64,000 nt of DNA from Conus ventricosus (taxonomy: Eukaryota; Mollusca; Gastropoda; Neogastropoda; Conidae), in NCBI GenBank assembly GCA_018398815.1, contig CM031628.1:4804470-4868469 (forward strand), in the 5' to 3' direction. Below are positions 1-9,136 of this stretch, in pieces. Numbering within the stretch: position 1 is the first letter of the stretch; the number at the start of each line of letters is the position of its first letter. The translations under genes and the position numbers were made by a program. Below the pieces are notes generated by a model that was given only the letters and a program-made list of their open reading frames with translations, did not search any database and was not told the DNA's origin.

Positions 1-342
1 GTTGTCTTTCTTGTCAGTGGTGTTGTCTGTGCTGTCTTTATTGTCTGTGGTGTTGTCTCTGTTGTCTGTCATGTTGTCTCTGTTTTCTGTCATGTTGTCT
101 CTGTTGTCTCTGTTGTCTGTCATGTTGGCTCTGTTGTCTGTCATGTTGGCTCTGTTGTCTGTCATGTTGGCTCTGTTGTCTGTCATGTTGGCTCTCATGT
201 TGGCTCTGTTGTCTGTCATGTTGTCTTTGTTGTCTGTCATGTTGGCTCTGTTGTCTGTCATGTTGGCTCTGTTGTCTGTCATGTTGGCTCTGTTGTCTGT
301 CATGTTGGCTCTGTTGTCTGTCATGTTGGCTCTGCCCAGCCC
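1..342. repeat. 21-bp minisatellite (TGTCTGTCATGTTGGCTCTGT type)
   Basis: About 15 tandem copies of a 21-bp unit with a few short variants. It is open in one frame only because 21 is a multiple of three. It stops at CCCAG (335-339), which could be a splice acceptor. The left edge of the array lies outside the window. Confidence 0.9.
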
Positions 343-1115
343 AACGGACACTACATGGAGATTGGTGGTCTGTGACATCGTCTATGTTGGGGGCTGTTGT
401 GTGGTGTGTGTTGTTAGTGATGTTGTCTGTTGTGTTGGATGTGGTTTTTGTCTGCTGTGTTGGATGTGGTTTTTGTCTGTGGTACAGTATGTGTTGTTGC
501 TTGTGTTGCGTTGTGGTCTGTGTTGTTGACAGCGGTGTTGGTTGTGCCGTTGTTGTTGTCCGTGTTGTGAAGTTTCTTGTATTGTCAGTGTTGCATTGTG
601 TTGGTGTCTGTGTGCTTATTTGTGTTACGTTGCTGTCTTGTGTTGTTGTCTGTTCTGTTGTCTGTATTTGCTGTCTGTGTTGTGGTCATTGGGGTGGATC
701 TTTGATTTTACAGGACTGGGTGAAGATAGAGAAGGGATAATGATAGTTCAAACCCTGACAACACAACCAAAAAACCCATTCTCAAACACGTCATAAAGCC
801 ACTCATTTCATGTGAGTTTCATGCTTGGATTCAGCAAACACGGCCTGGCCATGAGATTTTGGCACAAAAGCCTCACTGCATACAGTTTAGAGCGGCAGCT
901 TCATTGTGTTTCCCAGTTTGTCCCCTACCCACCCCGCCACTGATTATTTCACATGTCCCTGGCAGCTGCAGTTACCATGCACACCATCACAGCTGGTGTT
1001 TATACACCAATCTTTGATGTTAATGCTGTTCTGTGCTATGACTGTCATTTGGTGTGACCATCTAGTATACCACTCTGAGTGGCACAGAATTACTTAAAGG
1101 TAATTACTGGTATTT
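343..1115. other. Unique intergenic or intronic sequence
   Basis: GTTGT-rich sequence to about 700, then ordinary A/T-rich sequence. A short stretch at 340-367 flanked by AG and GT could be a micro-exon, but nothing confirms it. No recognisable gene was seen. Confidence 0.4.
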
Positions 1116-1117
1116 TA

Positions 1118-1905
1118 GTTGCAAAGCGAGGCAACTGCAGGCAGAAATCTAAACAAAAAAATTTTTTTTCAAGTGTTGAAATAATTCCGCCAAAGAACAT
1201 GGAGAAACGAATCACAAGACAAAACACAACGTGTTTCTACCTCTTAGGTCTTTTTCAGGCATGATGAACAACTCTCAGGACAGCATGTGGAATAATCAGT
1301 AGTGAATTTGACAAAGAGGAGTGATTGCTTGTTCTTCATTTTTGTTGTCCTGATGTGTTGTTTCTCTTGCCAGAAGAAGCCCTAAGAGGTCGAAACGCGT
1401 CGTCTTTTGGTCTTGTGATTTGTTAGTCTGTGTACTGTGGCGGAGTTATTTTGGACACTGCTGTAGATTTATTTTACTGGTCTTGAAGTTGTTTAGATAA
1501 TGAAAAACTGACCAAAATTTGGGTCACTCTTACTGTATACTGATTTAATTCTTATCAAATCTTAAATAAATGTCAGCGAGCTGCCAAGAGAAACGTGGGC
1601 AAACGTCAGTCACAAGACAAAACAAGATGCGTTTCGACCTCTTAGGTCTTCTTCAGGCAAGACACAAACAAATAGGACAATGAAAATGAACGAGTTTGAG
1701 AAGAGATCAAGCTAAGTGACAAATTCATTCATTTTCATTGTCCTGTTTGTTTGTGTCTTGCCTGAAGAAGACCTAAGAGGTCGAAACGCGTTGTGTTTTG
1801 TCTTGTGACTCGTTTGTCCACGTTCTCTGGGCGGTTCGCTAACATTTATTTAAGATTTGTGTAGATTTCTGCCTGCAGTCGTCTCACTTTGCAACTAGAC
1901 TTAAG
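1118..1905. mobile_element. Foldback (inverted-repeat) element cluster, copies 1 and 2
   Basis: Two nested or adjacent inverted-repeat units. Inner arms lie at about 1200-1285 / 1345-1430 and 1598-1680 / 1735-1812, and each right arm is the reverse complement of its left arm. The outer ends (1118-1160 and 1862-1905) are also reverse complements of each other, sharing GACTGCAGGCAGAAATCTA or close variants. No ORF is present, so this is a non-autonomous MITE- or Penelope-derived element. Each arm carries the conserved core CTGAAGA - GACC/GGTC hairpin - GAAA (see findings). Other copies lie at about 7740-7880 and 39905-40165. Confidence 0.7.
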
Positions 1906-2469
1906 TCTTGTTTGAGCAGATGTCCCTAAAGGGAAAAAGGACCAAGGCACCATCACAGCTGGCGTTTGCTTGTAGCCTGTGACTTATACAGATTGCTACT
2001 GTGACCAGGCAACTGATTTTGTTGAACCTTTGGCTGAATTTGTCATGCTGCTTTTAAAACTACTGGTGCGATTATTGGTTTCATTGTGCTGAGGCTATGT
2101 GAATAATCAAAACAGTATAAACTTTTTGGGGGTGGAAGGTTTCATGGAAATATTGCCCTGTCGGTGTACATCATATTGCAGTAAACAAAACAGCAATTTC
2201 TAAATAATAAAGAGAGGTATGTATATTAGACGAAAGTAACAGGGTAACCATTAATGATGTATGAAAATGACAAGCAGCATGAAAAAGCAGAATGTATACA
2301 TTGGAACTGGTTTTTAGGTCATACAGTAAGGTACAATAAGACACCAAATCTGAACGTATGAATAGAATAATGATTTACTGGTTTTCAAAAGTTCATATAA
2401 GAGAATTGACATGGTTTAATGTGGTTGTGTTTATTTTTTTGTCTCTTCCTCTTCCATCTTTCATTTTGT
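1906..2469. other. Unique A/T-rich sequence, no gene seen
   Basis: No repeat array, ORF or RNA gene stands out. If the kinase gene extends left of exon 1, this is intron. Confidence 0.4.
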
Positions 2470-3630
2470 TGGCTTTGTTCATGTGTCTGTCATGCCAGCC
2501 GGCAACACTTTGTTCATGTGCCTGTGTTCATGTGTCTGTCATGCCAGCCGGCAACACTTTGTTCATGTGCCTGTGTTCATGTGCCTGTGTTCATGTGTCT
2601 GTGTTCATGTGCCTGTGTTCGTGTGTCTGTCATGCCAGCCGGCAACTTTTTGTTCATGTGTCTGAGTTCATGTGCCTCTGTTCATGTGTCTGCCGTGCCA
2701 ACTGGCAACACTGTGTTCATGTGCCTGTGTTCATGTGCCTGTGTTCATGTGCCTGTGTTCATGTGCCTGTGTTCATGTGCCTGTCAAGCCAGCCGTCAAC
2801 ACTTTGTTCATGTGCCTGTGCTCATGTACCTGTGTTCATGTGCTTGTGTTCATGTGCCTGTGTTCATGTGTCTGTGTTCATTTGTCTGTGTTCATGTGCC
2901 TGTGTTCATGTGCCTGTGTTCATGTGTCTGAGTTCATGTGTCTGTGTTCATGTGTCTGTGTTCATGTGTCTGTTCATATGTCTGTGTTCATGTGTCTGAG
3001 TTCATGTGCCTGTGTTCATGTGCCTGTGTTCATGTGTCTGTGTTCATGTGTCTGAGTTCATGTGCCTGTGTTCATGTGCCTGTCAAGCCAGCCGGCAACA
3101 CTTTTTTCCATGTGCCTGTGTTGATGTGTCATGTCATGCCAGCCAGCAACACTTTGTTTATGTGCCTGTGTTCAAGTGTCTGTGTTCATGTGTATGTGTT
3201 CATGTTCCTATGTTGATATGTCTGTCATGCCAGCCAGCAACACTTTGTTCATGCACCTGTGTTCATGTGTCTGTGTTCATGCACCTTGTTGGTGTGTCTG
3301 TCATGCGCCAGCAACACTTTGTTCATGTGTCTGTGTTCATGTGTCTGTGTTCATGCACCTTTGTTGGTGTGTCTGTCATGCGCCAGCAACACTTTGTTCA
3401 TGTGTCTGTGTTCATGCACCTTTGTTGGTGTGTCTGTCATGCGCCAGCAACACTTTGTTCATGTGTCTGTGTTCATGCACCTTTGTTGGTGTGTCTGTCA
3501 TGCGCCAGCAACACTTTGTTCATGTGTCTGTGTTCATGTGTCTGTGTTCATGCACCTTTGTTGGTGTGTCTGTCATGCCAGCCAGCAACACTTTGTTCAT
3601 GCGCCTGTGTTCATGTGTCTGTCGTGCCAG
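2470..3630. repeat. Compound minisatellite carrying copies of the exon 1 splice acceptor
   Basis: A 12- to 15-bp subunit (TGTGTTCATGTGCC type) is combined in a higher-order unit that contains CATGCCAGCCGGCAACACTTT. The sequence at the true acceptor of kinase exon 1 is GTCGTGCCAG|CCGGCGG (3621-3637). The array units therefore match the real intron-exon junction, with close copies near 2490, 2545, 2630, 3085, 3135, 3225 and 3575. Long ORFs across this array are artefacts of the unit. Confidence 0.9.
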
Positions 3631-3796
3631 CCGGCGGAATACTCCCGCCTGAAGATGAGCTGGGAGGTTCCGCGCAAAGACGTGCGGCTGTTGGAGCAGA
3701 TCGGGCGCGGCGCCTTCACGGAGGTGTGGAAGGGCCGCATGCGGCGCACGCCCGGCACCAACGACATCGTCCGCATCATCATCAAGAAACTGGACA
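3631..3796 (+). CDS. Receptor-type tyrosine (pseudo)kinase, exon 1 of the kinase domain: glycine loop and VAIK strand
   Basis: The exon lies between a CCAG acceptor and the strong donor GTAAGT at 3797. It enters in phase 0 and leaves with one base, so it encodes 55 codons plus one base. The reading starts PAEYSRL and gives a juxtamembrane WEVPRKDV, then the nucleotide-binding loop IGRGAFTEVWKG (residues 24-35), where the third Gly of GxGxxG is Thr. The beta-3 strand is RIIIKKL, with the ATP-contacting Lys present at residue 52. GC-rich codon use contrasts with the repeat-filled flanks. The EVPRK start and overall pattern resemble ALK/ROS- and FGFR-type receptor kinases. The membrane-spanning and extracellular exons were not found in the window. 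Orthology is not assigned. Confidence 0.85.
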
Positions 3797-3889
3797 GTAA
3801 GTCTCACTGGGGGGCTGCAGCAGTGTTCGTGGATTTGTTCTTCAGTAGAAACACTGGTGATGTCAGTGATTGAAGACAGTGAAGTGCAA

Positions 3890-3926
<37 letters not shown>

Positions 3927-4020
3927 TGTGTGTGGGTGTGTGTGTATTTCTGGGTGTGTGTGTATTTAGGGGTGTGTGTGTGTGTATTTCTGGGTGTGTG
4001 TGTATTTGAGGGTGTGTGTA

Positions 4021-4092
<72 letters not shown>

Positions 4093-4100
4093 GAGTGTGT

Positions 4101-5435
4101 CAGGGTTCTTAGGGTCCTTACCAGTCCTTACAGGTCCTTACATTTTGAAACACCTCAAGTAAGGCCTTACAAGTGCTTATATTAGCATCAAGGTCCTTAC
4201 AAGTCCTTACGACAGCCCAAAAAATCATTGAGGGCGAAATGCTGGTAGGAAAATCTTGGAAGCAAGCGGTCCTTACTCTGAAATCTGCTCGCCAATGGGT
4301 TCTGACAAACGGCCCTAGCCTAGCAGACTACTTTCAGCTTGGAAGTTTTGATTTTTCTCAAGGTCTCGTCCTAGTTTTGCAGTCTGGTTTCGCGTGAATA
4401 CGCGATACTTACATCCGTCATTTTCCAGTCTTTGCTCAAGGCAATCGAAATGCCAGGAAAGTGCATTTCAGGATCGTTGGGTAAAAAAAAAGCAGTACAA
4501 GGACTGGTTGCTGAAGGATCACCAAAACAAACATTATGCTCGATGTTCTGTGTGTGAAAGATCGCTGCATTTGGCGTCAATGGTACGTAGGGTTGTGCTA
4601 GACCATATTCATAATATGGGAGGTGTGGAGGAAGTTGTCATTGACAAAAAAAAACTCCTTGTCTCAGCATCAGGAGCCTAGGGAAGATATGACAGATACC
4701 TTGCTGAACAGAGGCAAGAGGAGGAGGCAGCTGTGGAAAAAGAGAAGAGAAAGAGGTTAGGAGAAGAACTGGTCAACCTGAGGAAGAAACTTAAATGCAC
4801 CAGTGATGAGACACGTCATCTACTTGGAGCAGAGAAGTTTCAGTCTGATTGAACGATCCAACACTCTGCATTTGTTAGCTAAGGACAGAAAAAATGAAGC
4901 AAGAGAGTTCAACAGGACATCACAAGAGTCAAAAGAATGAAAAAATGGCCAGTGTATGTGTGTGTGTGCTTTTTTTCTCTCCGACATACATTCAGGATCT
5001 GAAAGTGCCTATGACCACGAATAACAGTTTTGTTTTTGTTTCTCATTCTCAGTGTCATTTTCTTTTACTTATCTCTTCTATTGTGAAAGATTGACATTCA
5101 AGTTTAAGTATCAGCTATGACTGCCAGGTTAAAGTGTCAGCTGGTTTTAGTTTTAGGTGTGAACCAAGTGGATTGAAGTTGAAGACAAGAGACTTCAAGA
5201 CATTGTTCTTACTGAAGACTGAACAAGGGAACAAACAGTTTTCAGTGTGATTTGATTCTGCAGCACAGCAGCCACGTTATATTGGGTGTACGCACACAGC
5301 ATTTCCATGAAGAGATATACAAGTACATTTTGTAATATATATGCTGCTAATGTTAATGTAGAGGTCCTTACTAATTTAGAAAATGGTCCTTACAAGGTCC
5401 TTACTTGGCATAAGCTGAAGTCCCTGGGAACCCTG
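4101..5435. mobile_element. hAT-like DNA transposon, non-autonomous, 1335 bp
   Basis: The left end is CAGGGTTCTTAGGG (4101-4114). The right end, read on the minus strand, is CAGGGTTCCCAGGG (5435-5422), so 12 of 14 terminal bases agree. The CAGGG end is typical of hAT elements. The motif GTCCTTAC recurs at least nine times near the ends (about 4115-4210, 4268, 5362-5404), like the subterminal transposase-binding repeats of hAT elements. The 8-bp target duplication cannot be decided because both flanks are TG repeats. The cargo is a broken ORF at 4394-4940 rather than a full transposase. Confidence 0.65.
4394..4940 (+). pseudogene. Broken zinc-finger/coiled-coil protein ORF inside the hAT-like element
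   Basis: One reading frame from 4394 gives a segment with FQDRW, KDWLLKD and a Cys-x2-Cys pair (CSVC), a pattern seen in zf-BED-like N-terminal domains of hAT transposases and proteins derived from them. A TAG at 4679-4681 interrupts it. The same frame then continues with a highly charged helical stretch (EQRQEEEAAVEKEKRKR) to a stop at 4850-4852. A +1 frame from about 4836 gives a further sensible stretch (LIERSNTLHLLAKDRKNEAR) to TGA at 4938. The ORF is therefore broken by one stop and one frameshift. Its function is not recognised; it could be a transposase remnant or a captured host gene fragment. Confidence 0.45.
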
Positions 5436-5747
5436 TGTGTGTGTGTTTTGTGTGTGCTAGTGAGTGTGTGTGTATATGTGTGTATTTGAGCGTGTGTGTG
5501 TGTGTGTTTGCAGACAACACAGTGTGTATACACATGAATGTGCTTGTGCAAAAAAAAAAAAAAAAAAAAAGAAATCACAGCAGCTGATGACTAAATGATA
5601 ATGACAATTGAAATTGTAAACGAAGTTCTTAGCTAAGCATAACATGATGCGTGTGAAACATCATGAACAATGCCAAGGAAAATAACCCCACTGGGCTCAC
5701 CATCAAAGTATTAACATTTACAATGAGTTTATTCACTAGTTCTGACA

Positions 5748-5810
<63 letters not shown>

Positions 5811-6103
5811 CTTTTTTTTTTTTTTTTTTTCATTCGCTTATGTATTTTTTTTCTTTGGTGGTGACATTTGCAAGTGAGGTGATTCTCATTCATTCTTTTT
5901 TCTTTCTTTCTTTCAGTGTACACAGGCTGATACTCCTGCGGACACAGCCTGTATAGACAGGCAGTGGAGTTTTGTGTGTATGACCGGTTTTTTTTATCCT
6001 GCCATTAAGGCAGCCATACTCCGTCTTCGGGAATCTCATTCATTCACTGCCCTTAAAGTCCCAACAGAAGCGACTGACCTGTGTGTGTGTGTGTGTGTCG
6101 CAG

Positions 6104-6214
6104 GTGAGGCCACAGAACAAGAGCGCCATTTCTTCAGCACCCAGCTGGAAGTGATGAAAATGTTGCCCGCCCACCCCAACATTCTGCGTCTGGTCGGCAG
6201 CTACACCACCAACG
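6104..6214 (+). CDS. Receptor-type tyrosine (pseudo)kinase, exon 2: alpha-C helix
   Basis: The exon has a CGCAG acceptor and a GTACAG donor at 6215. It enters needing two bases (A from exon 1 plus GT gives Ser) and leaves with one base. It encodes the alpha-C helix and the HPNI turn followed by beta-4: [18 protein letters not shown], then [20 protein letters not shown] matches the HxNI signature of receptor tyrosine kinases. Aligned without gaps to FGFR-like kinases, the alpha-C Glu that pairs with the beta-3 Lys is Gln (the Q of STQLE). This alignment is by eye. A TG microsatellite of about 250 bp begins 11 bases after the donor. Confidence 0.85.
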
Positions 6215-6222
6215 GTACAGTC

Positions 6223-6225
<3 letters not shown>

Positions 6226-6293
<68 letters not shown>

Positions 6294-6326
6294 TGAGCGT
6301 GTGTGTGTGTGTGTGTGTGAGAGTGA

Positions 6327-6392
<66 letters not shown>

Positions 6393-6427
6393 TGTGAGTG
6401 AGCGTGTGTGTGTGTGTGTGAGAGTGA

Positions 6428-6476
<49 letters not shown>

Positions 6477-6500
6477 GTCTGTGTGTGTGTTGTCTGTTTG
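6226..6500. repeat. TG microsatellite
   Basis: About 270 bp of (TG)n broken by internally repeated TGAGTGAGCG and TGAGAGTGAA interruptions. Cys-Val and Thr-His ORFs on both strands are artefacts. Confidence 0.95.
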
Positions 6501-6544
6501 TGTGAATGTGTACATGTTTGCGTGAGTGCAGATGCATGCATGCA

Positions 6545-7060
6545 CTGCTAGGCTGTTTCAGTACAGTGGGAATTTTCTTTTTGAGCTAACCTTGGTTCTG
6601 ATTCCATTTCCTAAAAAGTCCTCTGAATAAGACCATGAACCAACGTAGAGCATGTGAACACTGGCATGTCACTTTGTCCTTCGAATGAGACTATAAACCG
6701 AGGTTCCATGTGTGAATGCACATGTAACATCTTGAACACACGTCAAATCCCATCACCAACTTTCGGAAGAGTAGGCCAGTTTGGCCGTTGGTATGGATGA
6801 CACGTTACACATAGCATGCACCCTGCGTGAGAAATGGAAAGAATGAAGGAAGTAAGGAAACTGATATTGAACGATACTGACTGGATGACACGGGAAACGA
6901 CTGAATGAAGCGCCAGCTGGCAGCTCTTCAGTCAGCACTAACCCAGGTGGGCAGCCCATTGTGTAAATGAGTGTGGATTGTAAAGTGCTTAGAGCTTGGT
7001 CTCCAGTCGAGAATAGGCGCTATATAAGTATTCATTATTATTATTATTATTTGTGCACTC
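6545..7060 (+). mobile_element. tRNA-derived SINE, copy 1 (head degraded)
   Basis: It matches the copy at 48930-49390 over its body: a CCCATCACCAACTTTCGGAAGAG-like block, GCAGCCCATTGTGTAAA, and GTGGATTGTAAAG. It ends in GGCGCTATATAAGTATTC followed by (ATT)n. This 3' tail resembles the tail shared by many SINE/LINE families. The tRNA-like head seen in the 48.9-kb copy is mostly lost here. Confidence 0.65.
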
Positions 7061-7470
7061 ATAAATTCCCATTACCAACTTTTAGAAGAGAAGGTCAGTT
7101 AAGCCATCAAAGGTCAGCTAAGCCATCAAAGATCAGCTAAGCCATCGAAGGTCAGCTAAGCTATCGAAGGTCAGCTAAGCCATCGAAGGTCAGCTAAGCC
7201 ATCAAAGGTCGGCTAAGCCATCGAAGGTCAGCTAAGCCATCGAAAGCAAGCACCACCTGTGAAAAAAATGAAGTAAATAAGTGAAAAACTGAGCGACTGA
7301 TATTCGACAGAATGACTTGGGGAAGCACATTGTGAGCACCAGTAGGCAGCTGCTCTGCCAGCTGTCATCAGAGAGGCCACCCAGTATGTAGACGAGAACG
7401 TGGATTGTAGAACACTTGACAACTCGGTCTTTTATGAAGGATAGGTGCTATATATATACATACTTTCAGT
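7060..7470 (+). mobile_element. SINE copy 2 with an internal VNTR
   Basis: Shares the ATTACCAACTTTTAGAAGAG block and the GTGGATTGTAGAACACTTGA...GGTGCTATATATATA end with SINE copies 1 and 3. It is interrupted by an expanded 17-bp repeat at 7082-7245. Confidence 0.6.
7082..7245. repeat. 17-bp VNTR inside a SINE
   Basis: About nine copies of AGGTCAGCTAAGCCATCGA-type units. The corresponding single-copy bases in the other SINE copies read AGGCCAGTTTGGCCGTTG, so the array grew from the SINE body. Confidence 0.8.
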
Positions 7471-7739
7471 AAGTAAATTCAAGAGGTGTATAATGCACAT
7501 TTTTGCCCAACACGTAAAATGGAGCATACGTAATGCTTGGTTGATTATAAACAGCTCATGTATGGGTAGGTTTAGGACCGTTTTTTGTATTACATGCATC
7601 CCACTGCAACTGTGAAGTAATGACTGCGAGCAAGTAAGTCATTCTGCATTTTTTTTGTGAAGAGCCATGAAAAGATGTCTGAAACATGTGCTATACAAAT
7701 TTTTTAGTATTATTTTTATTACATTCAACGCCCATCTTG

Positions 7740-7880
7740 CGCCGAATTCAAAAAAGAGAAGTGATTGTCCGTTCTTCCTTTTCGTTGTCCTGAGTGTTGT
7801 GTATCTTGCCTGAAAAAGACCTAAGAAGTCGAAACGCGTCGTGTTTTGTCTTGTGATTCGTTTGTCCAAGTTGTTCAATG
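7740..7880. mobile_element. Foldback element, partial copy 3 (right arm)
   Basis: Only the right arm is retained. The core at about 7809-7842 reads CTGAAAA - GACC/AGTC - GAAACGCGTC, followed by the shared tail GTTTTGTCTTGTGATTCG. No left arm was found. Confidence 0.65.
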
Positions 7881-7959
7881 GAGTCATCATAAATTCTTTT
7901 TAGAATTTAATGTTACTTTTATCATTATTTATTACCTTTACATCAGTGTTATTTGATAC

Positions 7960-8931
7960 CACTTTGATGCCTCCTAACGCTGGCTTCTCATGATAAATGT
8001 TCGATATTATTAGCATCATTATTTATTATCTTTACATCAGTGTTATTTCAATACCACTCTGATACCTCCTGACGCTCATGCTGTTCACAAAGCCCTGGCT
8101 ACGCATGGCTTTTGGTCACTATTATTATCATCATTATTTATTATCTTCATGTCAGTGTTATGTTAATACCATTATCATCATAGTCTATTATCGTTAATCC
8201 ATGTTATTTTAATACCACTCTGATACCTCCTAACCCTCTGTGAACTTTATATCAATGTTATATTAAGACCACTCTGATACCTATCAGCACACTGTTCACA
8301 GAGCCTTGGCTACTCATGACAAATATTCGATATCATTGTCATCATTATTTATTATCATCATTACTTATGATCTCTCTGTCCATGTTATTTCAATACAACT
8401 CTTCAAAATACCTTCCAACACTCACGCTGTGCACAGAACCCTGGCTACTCATGACAAATGTTTGATATCATTGTCATCATTATTTATTATCATTATTATT
8501 TGTTATCATTATACTTATTATCTTTCTATCCATGTAATTTCAGTACCACTGTTCAACGCACCTTCCAACACTCACACTCTGTGCACAGAGCCCTGGCTGC
8601 TGATGACAGATGCTCTATATCATTGTCATCATTATTTATTATCATTATTATTTGTTATCATCATGACTTATTATCTTCTGTCCATGTAATTTCAACACCA
8701 CTCCTCAACGCACCTTCCAACACTCACACATCTGTGCACAGAGCCTGGCTGCTGATGACAGATGTTCGATATCATTGTCATCATTATTGATTATCATCAT
8801 TACTAACTATCTTTCTGTCCATGTTTCAGTCGTATCTGTCATCATTATGTATCACATACTAACTATCTTTCTGTCCATGTTGTTTCAACCCACTCTTCAA
8901 CGCACCTTCCAACCTCACAATCTGTGCACAG
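7960..8931. repeat. Tandem array carrying copies of the exon 3 splice acceptor
   Basis: Units of about 110-150 bp contain ATCATTATTTATTATC, TTTCTGTCCATGT and CGCACCTTCCAACACTCAC. Each ends with a copy of the exon 3 boundary, GTGCACAG|AGCCCTGGCTGCTGATG. Decoy boundaries occur near 8085, 8297, 8432, 8583 and 8733. The real one is at 8931/8932. Confidence 0.9.
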
Positions 8932-9136
8932 AGCCCTGGCTGCTGATGCTGGAGGTGGCGCAGGAGGGCACTTTGCTGGAGTACCTGCAGCGCCATCGCC
9001 CGGGCAACAGGAGATCGTGATGGGGCGCGGCGGGGACGAGCCGGTCTTCATGCGCAAGCAGACCCTGACGGCCCAGAAACTGCTGTGCCTGATCGCCCAG
9101 GTGGCCAGCGGCCTGGAGCACCTGCAGAAGTTCAAG
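8932..9136 (+). CDS. Receptor-type tyrosine (pseudo)kinase, exon 3: hinge, kinase insert and alpha-E (one-base frameshift)
   Basis: The exon has acceptor GTGCACAG and donor GTCAGT at 9137. It enters needing two bases and leaves in phase 0. The first part encodes beta-5 and the hinge, EPWLLMLEVAQEGTLLEYLQ, then RHRPGN. The frame then hits TGA at 9018. A second frame, open to the donor, gives DEPVFMRKQTLTAQKLL and the alpha-E helix LIAQVASGLEHLQKFK. The exon has 205 bases where 206 would fit the phases, so one base appears lost at about 9006-9020. That could be an assembly indel or a true mutation. The segment between hinge and alpha-E is a short kinase insert. Confidence 0.8.

Larger units (their letters stand above)
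3797..6103 (+). other. Kinase intron 1
   Basis: Intron with GTAAGT donor and CGCAG acceptor. It contains TG microsatellites (3890-3925, 4027-4091, 5750-5810), the hAT-like element at 4101-5435, a 21-base A run at 5550 and a T run at 5810-5831. The last 25 bases before the acceptor are mostly a TG run acting as the pyrimidine/purine tract. Confidence 0.8.
6215..8931 (+). other. Kinase intron 2
   Basis: Contains TG repeats (6226-6475), two SINE copies (6545-7060 and 7060-7470), a partial foldback element (7740-7880) and the junction-derived array 7960-8931. The acceptor is GTGCACAG. Confidence 0.8.

Noticed and set aside
2358..3652. Long Cys/Val/Met/His-rich ORFs
   Set aside because: They are translations of the TGTGTTCATGTGCC array in all three frames; only the last part (from 3631) is coding.
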